NCBI GenBank assembly: GCA_963764305.1
Contig: CAVXSD010000001.1
Coordinates: 248,001 to 312,000 of the forward strand
Reading direction: 5' to 3'
DNA from: Bog-473 sp963764305
GTDB lineage: Bacteria > Actinomycetota > Acidimicrobiia > Acidimicrobiales > RAAP-2
DNA: 64,000 nt
The notes under the pieces were generated by a model, which was not told where the DNA came from, searched no databases, and saw nothing but the letters and a program-made list of their open reading frames with translations. Below are positions 17,806-28,360 of the stretch, one piece after another (within the stretch, counting starts at the first letter, position 1; every line of letters starts with the position of its first letter). Made by a program: the position numbers and the translations under genes.

Positions 17806-18629
17806 GCCCCACGACCAGAGTCGGGGAGTCGGATCCCAACCGGGGGACTGCCCCCGAGGCGATCACCCCGGGTCGCTACGCGGGACGGGTGGCGCTGGTC
17901 ACCGGGGCGGGCTCGGGCATCGGGCGCGCCACGGCGCGCCGTCTGGCCGCGGAGGGCGGCGGCGTGGCCTGCCTCGACGTGGCCGCCGACGCCATCGAAA
18001 CGGTTGCGGCCGAAATCAACGAAGAGGCAGCCGGGGCGGGCGGGCGGGCCATCGCGCTGCGCTGCGACGTCACCGACGAGAACGCCGTGGCCGGGGTCGT
18101 GGCCCTGGCCGAGGAGGAACTGGGCCCGATCACCAACCTGTGCAACGTCGCCGGCATCGGTGGCTTCGCCCACACGCCCGACCAGTCCTTGAGCGGCTGG
18201 GACAAGATCATCGCGGTCAACCTGACGGGCACCTTTCTCATGTGCCGGGCCGTGCTGCCCGGCATGCTCGAGCACGGGGGGGCCATCGTGAACACGGTCT
18301 CGACGGCGGGTGTCATCGGCCAGCCCTACTCGGCGGCGTACTGCGCCTCGAAGGGAGGCGTGAAGATGCTCACCAAGGCGTTGGCCGTCGAGTACATGGC
18401 GCGCGGCGTCCGCGTGAACGGCGTGGCCCCCGGGGGTGTCGACACGCCGATCATCCACAACTTCGGCCCGCCCGCGGACGCCGATTTCAAGCTGATTGAG
18501 CGCTTGATGACCCCGATCGGCTTCGCCTTCCCGCACGAGATCGCCGGCGCGTTCGCCTACCTCGGTTCGTCCGAAGCCGACTACGTGTCCGGGGCGATCC
18601 TCTCCATCGACGGGGCGATCACGACCTGA
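17802..18629 (+). CDS. Short-chain dehydrogenase/reductase (classical SDR)
   Basis: 275 residues, ATG overlapping the ligase stop. Classical SDR motifs are in place: VTGAGSGIGRATARRLA for NAD(P) binding, NVAGIGG (NAG motif variant), catalytic Ser in VNTVSTAGVIG and the Y-x3-K pair in YSAAYCASKGGV. The preference is probably NAD, because an aspartate (ACLDVAADA) follows strand beta-2. The C-terminal VSGAILSIDGA is usual for the family. Cotranscription with an acyl-CoA synthetase suggests a role in acyl-CoA or hydroxy-acid oxidation, for example as a beta-hydroxyacyl-CoA or hydroxysteroid dehydrogenase, but the substrate cannot be fixed by sequence reading. Confidence 0.9.
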   Translation: MSPTTRVGESDPNRGTAPEAITPGRYAGRVALVTGAGSGIGRATARRLAAEGGGVACLDVAADAIETVAAEINEEAAGAGGRAIALRCDVTDENAVAGVVALAEEELGPITNLCNVAGIGGFAHTPDQSLSGWDKIIAVNLTGTFLMCRAVLPGMLEHGGAIVNTVSTAGVIGQPYSAAYCASKGGVKMLTKALAVEYMARGVRVNGVAPGGVDTPIIHNFGPPADADFKLIERLMTPIGFAFPHEIAGAFAYLGSSEADYVSGAILSIDGAITT

Positions 18630-18634
18630 GCACC

Positions 18635-19798
18635 GTGGACACGTCCCGGGCGACTGAGCCGGCACGCCTGCGCGTCGCGCTCGACGCAACGCCGCTGCTC
18701 GGGCTCCCCACCGGCGTCGGTGCGTTCTGCGGGGGCGCCCTGGCGGCCGTGGCCGAGCGCCCCGGCGTCGACGTCCGGGCCTATGCCGTGAGCTGGCGCC
18801 GACGCCGGCTGATCGAGGCGCGGCTGCCCCCTGGCGTCACGGCCCGGCAGCGGCCCATGCCGGCCCGGCCCCTCCACGCGTTGTGGGCACGCCGGGATGG
18901 GCCACCACTGGAATGGTTCATCGGCCCCACCGACGTCGTGCACGGGACGAACTTCCTCGTGCCTCCGACCGGCCGCGCGGCCGCCGTTGTGTCGGTGCAC
19001 GATCTCACCCCGTTGCACCATCCCGAGCTCTGCAACGAGGCCACGCTCGCGTACCCGGGCCTGATCCGGCGCGCCCTGGGTCGCGGGGCGTGGGTCCACA
19101 CCGACTCGGCCTTCGTGGCCGGCGAGGTGGTCGAGGCCTTCGGGGCCGATCCCCGTCGTGTCCGGGTCGTCCATCCCGGAATCCCCGACCTGCCCGCGCC
19201 GACGGTGGGCGCGGGGGCAGCGGCGCTGGATCGCCTGCTCCCACCCGGGACGGGACGCTTCTGCCTGGCCGTGGGGACAGCCGAGCCGCGCAAGGACCTT
19301 CCGGGCCTGGTGCGGGCGTTCAGCGCGGTGGCGGCGCGCCTGGGGGACGTCGCGCTCGTCCTGGCCGGGCCGCCGGGGTGGGGCGAGCAGGCGCTGACGT
19401 CGGCCGTGGCGGCGTCGGGGGCCCGCGACAGGATCGTCCGCACGGGCTGGGTCGAGCAGGCGGATCTGGCCGCGCTGCTCGGGCACGCCAGCCTGCTGGC
19501 CTACCCCTCCCTCTACGAGGGATTCGGGTTCCCGCCGTTGCAGGCCATGCGGGCCGGCGTGCCCGTCGTGGCGACGCGCGCGGGCTCGTTGCCCGAGGTG
19601 CTCGGCGACGGCGCCCTCTTGGTCGATGCCGGGGACCACGAGAGGCTGGTCGTGGCGCTCGAGGCGGCCCTGGGCGACCAGGCCCTGCGCGACCGCCTCA
19701 TTGCCGCCGGCACGGACTGGTGCGCGCGCTACACGTGGGACAAATGCGGCGCCGGCCTCGAAGCGCTCTATCGCGACGCCGCGGACGGCCGTGGCTGA
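18635..19798 (+). CDS. GT4 family glycosyltransferase
   Basis: 387 residues from a GTG at 18635, 5 bp after the SDR stop. N-terminal half: ALDATPLLGLPTGVGAFCGG, the acceptor-side start seen in GT4 enzymes, and VVSVHDLTPLHHPE. C-terminal half: LAVGTAEPRKDLPGLVRAF, the phosphate-binding stretch, and YPSLYEGFGFPPLQAMRAGVPVVA, the E-x7-E donor site. It is a retaining GT-B enzyme that should act on an NDP- or GDP-sugar in the cytosol. It is the first of three consecutive related GT4 genes followed by a sugar epimerase, most likely building one oligosaccharide such as an O-antigen-like or exopolysaccharide unit. Confidence 0.92.
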   Translation: MDTSRATEPARLRVALDATPLLGLPTGVGAFCGGALAAVAERPGVDVRAYAVSWRRRRLIEARLPPGVTARQRPMPARPLHALWARRDGPPLEWFIGPTDVVHGTNFLVPPTGRAAAVVSVHDLTPLHHPELCNEATLAYPGLIRRALGRGAWVHTDSAFVAGEVVEAFGADPRRVRVVHPGIPDLPAPTVGAGAAALDRLLPPGTGRFCLAVGTAEPRKDLPGLVRAFSAVAARLGDVALVLAGPPGWGEQALTSAVAASGARDRIVRTGWVEQADLAALLGHASLLAYPSLYEGFGFPPLQAMRAGVPVVATRAGSLPEVLGDGALLVDAGDHERLVVALEAALGDQALRDRLIAAGTDWCARYTWDKCGAGLEALYRDAADGRG

Positions 19799-20932
19799 GC
19801 GATCGTCGCCGACGGTGCTCCTGGCCGTCGAGCAGCTCCGCCGGCGCGTGCCCGGCGGCATCGGCGCCTACACGCGCGGCCTCCTCAGTGGGCTGGCCGC
19901 CTGCTCCGCGGAAGGCGATCCGGTCGAGGTGACGCTTTGGGCCAGCCGGGCGCCGCGGGGTGCCGACGACCCGCTCGTGGCCCTCGGGCGACCGACCATC
20001 GTCTCGCGGCTCCCCGGGCCGCTGCTGACCCGGGCCTGGGACCACGGTCTGTCCCACGCGCCGGAGGGTTTCGACGTCGTGCACTCGGTGTCCCTGGCCT
20101 CGCCCCGGCTCCGCCGTTCGAGCAGGGCGCGGCCGGTCGTGACGGTCCACGACGTGGCCTGGCGCCGCTATCCCGAGGCGACGACGCGGCGAGGCGTGCG
20201 CTGGCACGAGGCGGCACTGGGGCGCGCCGCTGCGTCCGGGGCGTCCCTCGTCGTCCCGTCTCGGCTGGTGGCCGCCGACCTCATGGCGATGGGAATTGCG
20301 GCGAGCCGGGTCACGGTCGTGCCGAGCGGCGCCGATCACCTGCCTGCTCCCGACAGCGCGGCCGCCGAGACCCTCCTCCGCCGGGCGGGGGTCGCTGGAG
20401 AGTTCCTCCTCACCGTGGGCACTCTCGAGCCGCGCAAGAACCTGGACCGGCTCGTCCAGGCCTTCGGCCGGGCGCGCGGCTCGCTCCCCGAGCCGTGGTC
20501 ACTCCTGATCGTCGGGCCGGACGGGTGGGGCCCCGAGCCGGCGGCACCCGCGCAGGCTGACCGCGTCGTCTTCACCGGCGCCGTCTCGGGCCCGGTGCTG
20601 GCCGCGCTCTACCGCCGGGCCCGTGCCTTTGCCTACGTGCCGCTCACGGAGGGCTACGGCCTGCCGCCCCTGGAGGCCATGCGCGCCGGTCTGCCGACCG
20701 TGGTGTCCGACCAGGTCCCGAGCGTGCACGACCTCGGCGCGGCGGAGCCGGCGTCGGCGCAGATCGTCGACCCGCTGGACGTCGATGACATCGCCGACGG
20801 CCTGGCCGCCGTCCTGACCGACGACACCCTGCGGGCCGACCTGGCGCGCCGGGGCGCCGCCTACGCGTCGGCGCGCACCTGGCGCGACGCCGCGCGCGCG
20901 CCCACATCGATCTGTGGCGTTCCCTGCCGTGA
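19791..20932 (+). CDS. GT4 family glycosyltransferase, frameshift near the C-terminus
   Basis: Starts at GTG 19791, overlapping the previous gene by 8 bp. GT4 features include GGIGAYTRGLLSGL, TVHDVAWRRYPEA, TVGTLEPRKNLDRLVQAF and YVPLTEGYGLPPLEAMRAGLPTVV. At the end the frame breaks in the CGCGCGCG tract at 20890-20900. Moving one frame gives AHIDLWRSLP and a TGA at 20930-20932 that overlaps the next GTG by GTGA, exactly as expected for this compact operon. Without the shift the frame would run about 110 bp into the next gene. The product would be about 380 residues. I therefore read it as an intact gene with a dinucleotide-run error. Confidence 0.88.
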
Positions 20933-22075
20933 CCGACGACCGCCTTGCGCTCTCGCTCGATGTCTCGGCCGTCCCGTCCCGGCCGGGTGGGGCCGGGTAC
21001 TACACCATGGCGCTGGCCCGCGGCCTGGCCGGACGCAGTGACGTCGGGCTCACCCTCGTGGCGCGCCGCGGTGACGAGGAGCGCTGGCGCAGGCTCGCCG
21101 GCGGCGCCGCGGTGCGGGGCGCGGTCCCGGTGTCGCGGCCGGCCCGGCTGGCCTTCGAGCAGCTCCGCCTCTCCTCCGTGTTGCGTTCGCTGGGTGTGCA
21201 GGTGCACCACGGTCCGCATTACACGATGCCGGCCCGGTCGCCGGTGCCGTGCGCCGTGACGATCCACGACTGCACCTTCTTCGATCATCCGGAATGGCAC
21301 CTGCGCTCCAAGGCGACCTTCTTCCGCCGTGCTATTCGGCGGGCGGCGCGCCACGCCGGCGTGCTGCTCTGCGTCAGCCAGGTGACGGAGGATCGGCTGC
21401 GCCGCGTGTTGCGACGTCCGCGTCCCGGTGGTGGTCGCGCCGCACGGCGTCGACCACGAGCGGTTCACGCCGCGCGAGCCGGCCGAGCAGGCGGACCGGG
21501 CCGTGCTCGGCGCGTTGGGCGTGCCGGTCGACCGGCTGCTCGTGGCGTACATCGGCACGCTCGAGCCCCGCAAGGGCCTCGTCCCGCTGATCGGGGCGTT
21601 CGACCTCGTGGCGCGCCGCCATCCCGACGCCGTCCTGGTGCTGGGTGGTCAGACCGGCTGGGGGATGGCCGAGACCGAGCGCGCCCTGGCCGCGGCCAGG
21701 CACCCCGAGCGCATCGTGCGCACCGGCTATCTGCCCGACGAGGCGGTGCCGGCGCTCCTGCGCCAGGCGTCGGTGGTGGCCTACCCGGCGCTCGAGGAGG
21801 GGTTCGGGTTGCCGGCCCTGGAGGCCCTGGCCTGTGGCGCGCCCCTCGTGACCACGGAGGGCACGGCGATGGCGGAGATGGCCGGGGGCGCTGCGCTGCT
21901 CGTGCCACCGGGCGACGCCACCGGGCTGGCCGCCGCGCTGGAAACGGTGCTCGGGGAGGGCCCGGCCACGCCCCGCCGGGCGCTCGGGATCGCGGTGGCG
22001 GGGGAGCGGACCTGGGAGGCGAGCGTCGGGCGGCACCTGGAGGCCTATGCGGTCGCCCGGGCGGCCTCGCAGTAG
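20929..22075 (+). CDS. GT4 family glycosyltransferase, frameshifted in the middle
   Basis: Begins at GTG 20929 (VTDDRLALSLDVSAVPSRPGG). The first frame carries the N-terminal domain up to LLCVSQVTEDRLRRVL. Near 21415-21425 the homology moves one frame, giving VPVVVAPHGVDHERFTP. The donor domain continues with YIGTLEPRKGLVPLIGAF and YPALEEGFGLPALEALACGAPLV to the stop at 22075. Both halves align to one ordinary GT4 protein of about 382 residues. It is the third of three paralogous glycosyltransferases, similar to the two upstream in layout, and is followed 10 bp later by a sugar epimerase. Confidence 0.88.
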
Positions 22076-22085
22076 GGTTCCGCGC

Positions 22086-22977
22086 ATGCGGGCGCTGATC
22101 ACGGGCGGAAAGGGCTTCGTGGGCCACTGGCTGGCTTCGCACCTCAAGGACCGGGGTGACGATGTCGCGGTCATGGACATCGAGACCGATGTGGCGGACG
22201 GCGCCGCCGTCCGGCGGGTGATGGCGGAGGTCGCGCCGGAGGCCGTCTACCACCTGGCTGCGAAGACCCACGTGGGGGAGAGTTGGGAGAACCCCGGCCA
22301 GGTGCTGCGCGTCAACGTCCTCGGGACGGCGGAGATCCTGGCGGCCGCCCGCTCGGTCGGCGGGAGTCCCCGCGTCCTGGTCGTCAGCTCGGCCGAGGTC
22401 TACGGCGTGGTCAGCCCCGACCAACTTCCGCTCGCCGAGGACACCCCTACGGCGCCGGCCAGCCCCTATGCGGCCAGCAAGCTGGCGGCGGAGGCGGTGG
22501 CGCTCCAGGCCTGGCGCGGCTACGGCCAACCCGTGCTCGTCGTCCGGCCCTTCAACCACATCGGGCCCGGCCAGTCGCCCAACTTCTTCGTGCCCACGCT
22601 GGCCAAGCGGATCGTGGACGCCCGCCGGAGCGGGGCCCGCTCCCTCCCGGTGGGCACCTTGACCACACGGGCGCGACTTCACCGACGTGCGCGACGTGGT
22701 GGCGGCCTACCGGTTGCTGCTCGAGAAGGGCACCCCGGGTGGGGTGTACAACGTGTGCTCAGGGCGCGACGTCGCCATGTCGGAGGTGGCCGCGCAGCTG
22801 CTCGAGCTGGCGCAGGCCGATCTCACCCTCGAGACCGACCCCGAGTTGGTGCGGCCGGTCGACGTACCGGTGCTGCGCGGCGATGCCGGCCGGCTGCAGG
22901 CGGCGACGGGCTGGCGGCCCGTCATCCCGCTCGCGACAACGCTCGCCGACGTCCTGGCCTCGTGGGAGGCGGACTGA
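22086..22977 (+). CDS. GDP/dTDP-sugar dehydratase-epimerase (extended SDR), frameshifted
   Basis: ATG at 22086 gives MRALITGGKGFVGHWLASHL, the cofactor motif. VVSSAEVYGVV, SPYAASKLAAE (Y-x3-K) and VRPFNHIGPGQSPNFFVP place it with GDP-mannose 4,6-dehydratase/reductase (GMD/RMD-like) enzymes. At 22655-22675 the expected LDHTGRDFTDVRD is spread over three frames. Two single missing G bases, one after TT in TTGACC and one in the ACGGG run, would restore it. The last frame continues DVVAAYRLLLEKG to the stop at 22977. About 297 residues in all. It probably makes a deoxy- or rhamnose-type sugar donor for the neighbouring GT4 enzymes. Confidence 0.87.
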
Positions 22978-23013
22978 CGGCGAGCGTCGTCGGGACGTCG
23001 CGTGTGCGGTGGC

Positions 23014-23382
23014 TCAGGCGCCGACGCGCTGGCGGATCTGGATCCGAACCTCACGAGCCTGGTTGCGTGCCTTCACCGTCACCTGGGTGACCGAAGAAGG
23101 CAGCCTGTCCTCCAGCGGCTGGAGGGTCGTCTCGACGAACTGCGCGGCCGTCTCGGTCAGGTCGTCGATCTGGAGGTAGCCCTTGGCCACGCTCTGGCGG
23201 ACAGCGCCGATGTGCTGGTCCAGCGGGAGGTCCTTGGGCAGCCGGTTCTGGAGCTCGACCCGCTGCACCTGGGCCCGCTGGTAGCCCAGGACGCCGAGGC
23301 CGATGGCCACATAGGCGACGTCGCGGGCCAGGTCGGTGAGACCCTTGGAGATGGTGGTGATCTGTGTGGGTACTTCAGGCAT
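23014..23382 (-). CDS. Small conserved-looking helical protein, unknown function
   Basis: 122 residues, ATG at 23382. I do not recognise a family. The N-terminal part (ISKGLTDLARDVAYVAIGLGVLGYQRAQVQRVELQNRL) is an amphipathic or weakly hydrophobic helix followed by a long charged helix. The C-terminus is basic and ends in RNQAREVRIQIRQRVGA. This resembles phasin-like or heparin-binding-haemagglutinin-like helical proteins in general character only. The gene is monocistronic, convergent with the epimerase operon, and has a promoter with a palindromic operator about 80 bp upstream, so it is probably regulated tightly. No signal peptide. Confidence 0.7.
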   Translation of the reverse strand: MPEVPTQITTISKGLTDLARDVAYVAIGLGVLGYQRAQVQRVELQNRLPKDLPLDQHIGAVRQSVAKGYLQIDDLTETAAQFVETTLQPLEDRLPSSVTQVTVKARNQAREVRIQIRQRVGA

Positions 23383-23460
23383 TTGGGAGTCTCCTGTCTG
23401 GTCGGTTCACTCCGACATTCGGGCACACGAACCGCCGGCCGGCCGCTGTGTTCACGTGCA

Positions 23461-23489
23461 ACAGTATCACAACTGTTAAACAGTAGCAA
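23461..23489 (-). promoter_or_regulatory. Promoter with palindromic operator in the spacer
   Basis: On the minus strand TTGCTA (23489-23484) and TACTGT (23466-23461) are separated by exactly 17 bp, a reasonable -35/-10 pair. The spacer contains the perfect palindrome ACTGTT-A-AACAGT (forward 23472-23484). A further AACAGT half-site lies at 23460-23465 over the -10 box. A dimeric repressor could bind between the boxes. The transcript would carry a leader of about 70 nt before the ATG at 23382. Confidence 0.6.
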
Positions 23490-23552
23490 GCACCAGGGGA
23501 CGAATTCCGTGCCTGAGGGCCCGAAGCCGAACCGGATAGCCTCGTCCCCCTG

Positions 23553-26500
23553 ATGGACGCCCAAGTGCCGGCCGTGGTCGCCGTCGTGGTCACGTCCGAC
23601 CCCGCACCCTGGCTGGAGGAGGCGCTCGCCTCCCTGGCGGCCCAGGACTACGAGGAGCTCTCGGTCCTGGTCCTGTCCACCGCGGCGGGGGATTCTGAGG
23701 TCAACGAACGGGTGGCGCGGGTTCTCCCCGACGCCTTCGTGCGGCACCTGCCGGGGCGTCCCGGCTACGCCGGCGCCTCCAACGAGGCGCTCGGGATGGT
23801 GGAGGGTGCGGCGTTCTTCCTGCTCTGCCACGACGACGTGGCGCTGCTCCCCGATGCGGTCCACAGGTTGGTGGAGGAGTCGTTCCGCTCCAATGCCGGC
23901 GTGGTGTCCCCGAAGTTCGTCAACTGGGACGACCCCCGCATCCTCCTGCACGTCGGGATGAGTTGCGACAAGACGGGTGCCGTGGTGGATCGCATCCTCG
24001 AGGGCGAGGTCGACCATGGCCAGCACGACGCCGTGCGCGACGTCTTCGTGGCCCCGGGCGGGTGCGTCTTGGTGCGGGCCGACCTCTTCGCCGAGCTCAA
24101 GGGCTTCGATCCCGGGATCGTGGCGATGGGGGAGGACCTCGACCTGTCGTGGCGCAGTCAGGTGGCGGGCTCGCGCGTCGTGGTGGCCCCGGACGCGCGG
24201 GTGCGCCACCGCGAAGCGGTGGCCAGTGGGCTCGAGCCGCTGAGGGTGCCCGGAGAGGGAAAGGGCCGCCACCCCGTCACGCTGCAGTCGCTCCAGCGCC
24301 GGCACGAGCTGCGTGCGGTGCTCAAGTGCTACACCTGGATCCATCTGCTTCGGGTGCTGCCGCAGGCCGCGCTGCTGGCCTTCGGCGAGGTCGTCGTCGC
24401 CGTGTTCGCCGGCGACCGCGACCGGGTCCGGGCCGTCACCGGCGCGTGGCGCTGGAACGCCCGCCGGCTGCGCGAACTGTCCGTGCTCCGGGGCGAGCTG
24501 GCCGGGCATCGTCTCTTCCCCGATTCCGAGGTGCGCCGCCTCCAGGTCCGGGGCAGCGCCCGGCTCTCTCGCTACGTCAGCCGTCTCTCCCATCAGGGCC
24601 TCGAAGCCGCCAACGCCGTGGCCGCGGACGCGGGAAAGGTCGGAGCGCGAGACCGAGCGAACAGGCCAGGTCGCGGTCCTCACGGGGAGCGTCGGATCGG
24701 CCTTCAGCGAGGACGCCGACTTCGACGAGCTCGACGACCTGGGCCGACGCGCCGGGCGGGACCGCTTCGGGCGCCGGGTCCGGTCGGCGCCGCTCGGCAC
24801 CGGGCGCCAGCGGGCTGTCGCCATGGTCATTGCGCTCCTCGTCATCGCCATCGGCACCCGTGACCTCTTCTTCGGGACTCTTCCCCTCGTCGGGCAGCTG
24901 GCGCCGCTCCCGTCGTGGTCGACCAGCTGGCACCACTTCTTCTCGGGCTGGCAGTCGGCCGGGGTGGGCACCACCGCGCCGGCCTCTCCCGCCTTCGGGC
25001 TCGTCGGCATCACCGGCACCGTGCTCTTCGGCGCCATGGGGACGTTGCAGCGGGTCCTGCTCCTCGGGTGCATCCCGGTCGGCGCCTGGGGCGTGTCGCG
25101 GTTCACGCGCCCGCTGTTGTCGGCCCGGGCGCGTGTCATCGCCGTCATCTGCTATCTCGGGCTGCCGTTGCCCTACGGCGCGCTGGGCACGGGGCGCTGG
25201 GACGGGCTGGTGGCCTTCGCGGTGTTCCCCTTCATCGCGCTGCGCCTGGCCCGGGCGGCCAAGGTGGCACCGTACGAGGTCGAGCCGGGGCCGCACTGGC
25301 GCAGCCGGCCCATGGGCCAGGTCGTCATCCTCGGTGCCGTCATCGCCGCTGCGGCGGGCTTTGCGCCCGCCGTCGTGCCGATGGTCCTCGTCACCGCGGT
25401 GGCCTGGGTGCTCGGGTCCGTCCTCGTCGGGGAGCGCGAGCCCACCTGGCGCGTCCTCGTGGTCGCGTTGCAGGCGGTCGCCGTGGCCCTCGCCCTCGCG
25501 CTGCCCTGGGTGGTCGGCACCCTGCTGGCCGGGAAGGGATCGGTGGCCATCTTCGGCCTCCCCGTCTCGGGCGCCACGGCCCCGAACTGGGGAGAGGTCG
25601 TCCGCTTCGCCGTCGGCCCGGCGGTCCGTTCGCCCATCGCGTGGTTGTTGGTGGTGGCCGCGGCGCTCCCACTCTTCATCGCCCGGGGCACGAGGCTGGG
25701 GTGGGCGGCGCGCCTGTGGGTGATGGCCCTCGGGTCCTGGGGTCTGGCCTTCGCCGCCTCGCACGGTGACCTCGGATCCTTCACCCCGTCGGAGACCGTG
25801 GTGCTCGCACCGGCCGCGCTCGCCGTCGCCGCTTGCGTCGGCATCGGGATCGCCGCCTTCGAGAATGACCTCAGCGGCCGGGAGTTCGGGTGGCGCCAGC
25901 TGGTGAGTGTGGCCGCCCTCGTGTTCGTCGCCTTCGGTCTCCTCCCCGTCGTGGGTGGCGCGGTCGGCGGTCGCTGGGATCTCCCGGCGCAGGGCGTCGA
26001 GCAGCCGCTGTCCTTCCTCGCCCGACCCAGCACCGGCGTGGCGCGCGTCCTGTGGCTCGGCGACCCCCGCGCGCTGCCGGCGGGGGGATGGTCCGTACAG
26101 TCCGGCCTGGCCTATGCGCTCACCCCGGAGGACCTGCCCGACGCGGCGCAGGTGTTCACGCCCGCCGGTCCGGGGCCGGCCGACCTGGTCGCCAACGCCG
26201 TGCAGCTGGCCGTCGCCGGCGGCACCGTGCACCTCGGTCGTCTCCTGGCCCCCGCCGGCGTGCGCTACGTGGTCGTCGTGGACGCGCTGGCCCCGTCCAT
26301 GGTCGGTACGACGACGGCGTCGGTGAGGGCGCCACCGCCGCCCGGCCTCAACGCGGACCTGCTCGACCAGGACGACCTCGAGGTCGTGCCGGGCGTGAAC
26401 GGCGTGCAGGTCTACCAGAACGGTGCGGACATGCCGGTCACGGCCACGCGCACCACTGCGCTCTCCGCGCACGGGTCGCCCTATCCGGGCGCGGCGGACG

Positions 26501-26877
26501 TGACGGGCTGGCAGCCGGTGCTCCGCGCGCTCTCGGACGGCGGGGCGGCGACCGGACCGGTGCCGGCGGGCACACTCTACGCGGGGTACGCGCCGTCGGG
26601 GAGCTTCGCCTTGACGGTCGACGGCCACGCGACGGCACGACAGGCGGCCTTCGGCTGGGCGGCGCAGTACGCGGTCGCGGACAAGGGCCAGGCGACATTG
26701 TCGCTGTCCCAGTTCCCCTTCATCCCGTTGGCGGTCCTGCTCGAGTTGGCCGCCTGGGTGGCGGTGGCGGGAGCAGTCACCGGCCGCCTGCGGGCGCGGG
26801 GGCTGTCCAGGGCGCGCAACTCCCCACCGCCCGAGGCCGACGCCGCGCCGGCGGTCACCGAGACGGTCACGTCGTGA
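23553..26877 (+). CDS. Large GT2 glycosyltransferase fused to a multi-pass membrane domain, frameshifted
   Basis: ATG 23553 opens a GT2 domain: VVAVVVTSDPAPWLEEALASL, CHDDVALLPDAV, FVAPGGCVLVRADLF and GEDLDLSWR as the catalytic base region. Near 24640-24650 the frame shifts from DAGKVGARDR to SERETERTGQVAVLTG. The second part runs to 26877 and has at least ten hydrophobic helices between about residues 420 and 820, then an outer domain and a final helix (FIPLAVLLELAAWVAVAGAV). The whole would be about 1,108 residues, matching actinobacterial GT2 membrane proteins that sit beside DUF5719. It probably moves or polymerises a lipid-linked envelope glycan across the membrane. Acceptor unknown. Confidence 0.87.
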
Positions 26878-28349
26878 CCCCGGCGCATCTCAGCCGCGAA
26901 CGCCGGTGGCGCGTGCTCGCCCTCGTGGTGCTCGTCGTCGCCGGCGTCGCCGTGGCCGAGGGCGTCCGTGGCACGCCGGCGCCCGCCGGCGCGGCGCCGT
27001 CCCCGAGCGCGATGGTCGCCGCGCCCGATGCCGAGTCGTCCGCCTGGTACTGCACCGGCCAGTCGACGGCGGGCGGCGTGTCTCCGGGCTCCCTCGTGCT
27101 GACCAACACCACGATGCGACCCGTCACCGCGACCATCACCACCGTCACGGATTCAGGCGCCACCGCGGACGCCGCGGTGGCCGTCCCGGCGAGCGGCGTC
27201 GTGGCCCCGCCCATCCCCGCCGTGTCGACGGGTTCGTGGGAGTCCGAGACCGTGATCACGTCGGGCGGCGGGGTGGCGGTGACCCAGACGGTGAGCAGTT
27301 CCTCGGGCTGGTCCCAGGCGCCGTGCCAGAGCACGACCTCGGCCCGGTGGTACTTCGGCGGGGGCTCCACCGCGGGCACCAACGCGCTCTACGTCTCGCT
27401 CCTCAATCCCACGTCGACGCCGGTCGTGGTCGATCTCAGCTTCCTGACGCCGACCGGCATGGTCCACCCCATCAACTACCAGGGGATCGTGTTGCCGGCG
27501 GGTCAGGTGGCCGTGGAGAACGTGACCACCGAGGTACAGGAGATCGCGACCCTCAGCACCGTGGTCTCCACCAGGACGGGCCGTGTCGTCGCGTCGGCGG
27601 TGCAGGAGCTCGTGGGCCCGGGCGGGGCCCCCGGCGGCCTCTCGCTCGTCCCTGGCGTCCCGCGGGCCCAGTCGCAATGGGCGATCCCCCAGGCACAGGA
27701 AGTCACGGGCGGCACCTCGGAGGTCGACATCTTCAATCCGGGCAGGACCACCGAAGCGGTGACGGTGCATTTCCGGCTGCCGTCGGGGCCGCTGGCCCCG
27801 TTGACCCAGAAGGTCCTGCCGGGGACGACCTGGGCGCTGACCACGAGCTCGCAGACGCGGATCCCCGACGGCGAGACCTACGCCTCGACCATCGAGGCCA
27901 CCGGCGGGTCAGGTGTGGTCGTCGCGCGCACGGTCGACCTCCCGGCAGCATCGTCGGCGCCGCGCTCCGGCATGGCGGTGGCCGTGGACGGCCTGAGCGC
28001 CGCGTCACCGACGGGCGAGTGGGTCGTGCCGCCGCCGGGGAGCACCGGCAGTCCCGCCGTGACCGGCGCCGCTCCCGCGTCCCTCGCGCTGCTCAACACG
28101 TCCGGGAGCACCGAGAGCTACACCGCGTTCGCCGCGGCCGGCTCGGGCGAGCACGTGCTGGCCACGGGCTCGCTGGCCGCCGGCACCGTGGTGGTGGTCG
28201 ACGGATCGGCCCTCGCGGTCGCAGGGCTCGACCCGATTCTGGTGCGCGCATCGGGGTCGCTGGCGGTGAGCGAGGACGCCGGCCCGTCGGGCGGCGTGGG
28301 CGTGGTGTCGTTGCCCGGCATCCCCCTGGCCGCCCCGATCGCGCTCTGA
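26874..28349 (+). CDS. DUF5719-like secreted/anchored protein
   Basis: 491 residues from GTG 26874, overlapping the upstream stop as GTGA. An N-terminal helix (WRVLALVVLVVAGVAVAEGV) after basic residues is a signal peptide or anchor. The rest is Val/Thr/Ser-rich beta structure with repeated units such as LVLTNTTMRPVTATITTV and VDIFNPGRTTEAVTVHF. SAWYCTGQSTAGG and ARWYFGGGSTAGTN begin repeated modules, and two Cys (WYC and APC) could form a disulfide. This matches the DUF5719 proteins that follow large GT2 membrane proteins in actinobacteria. I infer an extracytoplasmic partner of the glycosyltransferase. Biochemical function unknown. Confidence 0.8.
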   Translation: MTPAHLSRERRWRVLALVVLVVAGVAVAEGVRGTPAPAGAAPSPSAMVAAPDAESSAWYCTGQSTAGGVSPGSLVLTNTTMRPVTATITTVTDSGATADAAVAVPASGVVAPPIPAVSTGSWESETVITSGGGVAVTQTVSSSSGWSQAPCQSTTSARWYFGGGSTAGTNALYVSLLNPTSTPVVVDLSFLTPTGMVHPINYQGIVLPAGQVAVENVTTEVQEIATLSTVVSTRTGRVVASAVQELVGPGGAPGGLSLVPGVPRAQSQWAIPQAQEVTGGTSEVDIFNPGRTTEAVTVHFRLPSGPLAPLTQKVLPGTTWALTTSSQTRIPDGETYASTIEATGGSGVVVARTVDLPAASSAPRSGMAVAVDGLSAASPTGEWVVPPPGSTGSPAVTGAAPASLALLNTSGSTESYTAFAAAGSGEHVLATGSLAAGTVVVVDGSALAVAGLDPILVRASGSLAVSEDAGPSGGVGVVSLPGIPLAAPIAL

Positions 28350-28360
28350 ACCCGGGCGTC

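Noticed and set aside
24577..26628. A 683-codon minus-strand open frame
   Set aside because: Antisense to the membrane domain of the GT2 protein; composition is His/Gly/Arg/Asp-rich without domains.
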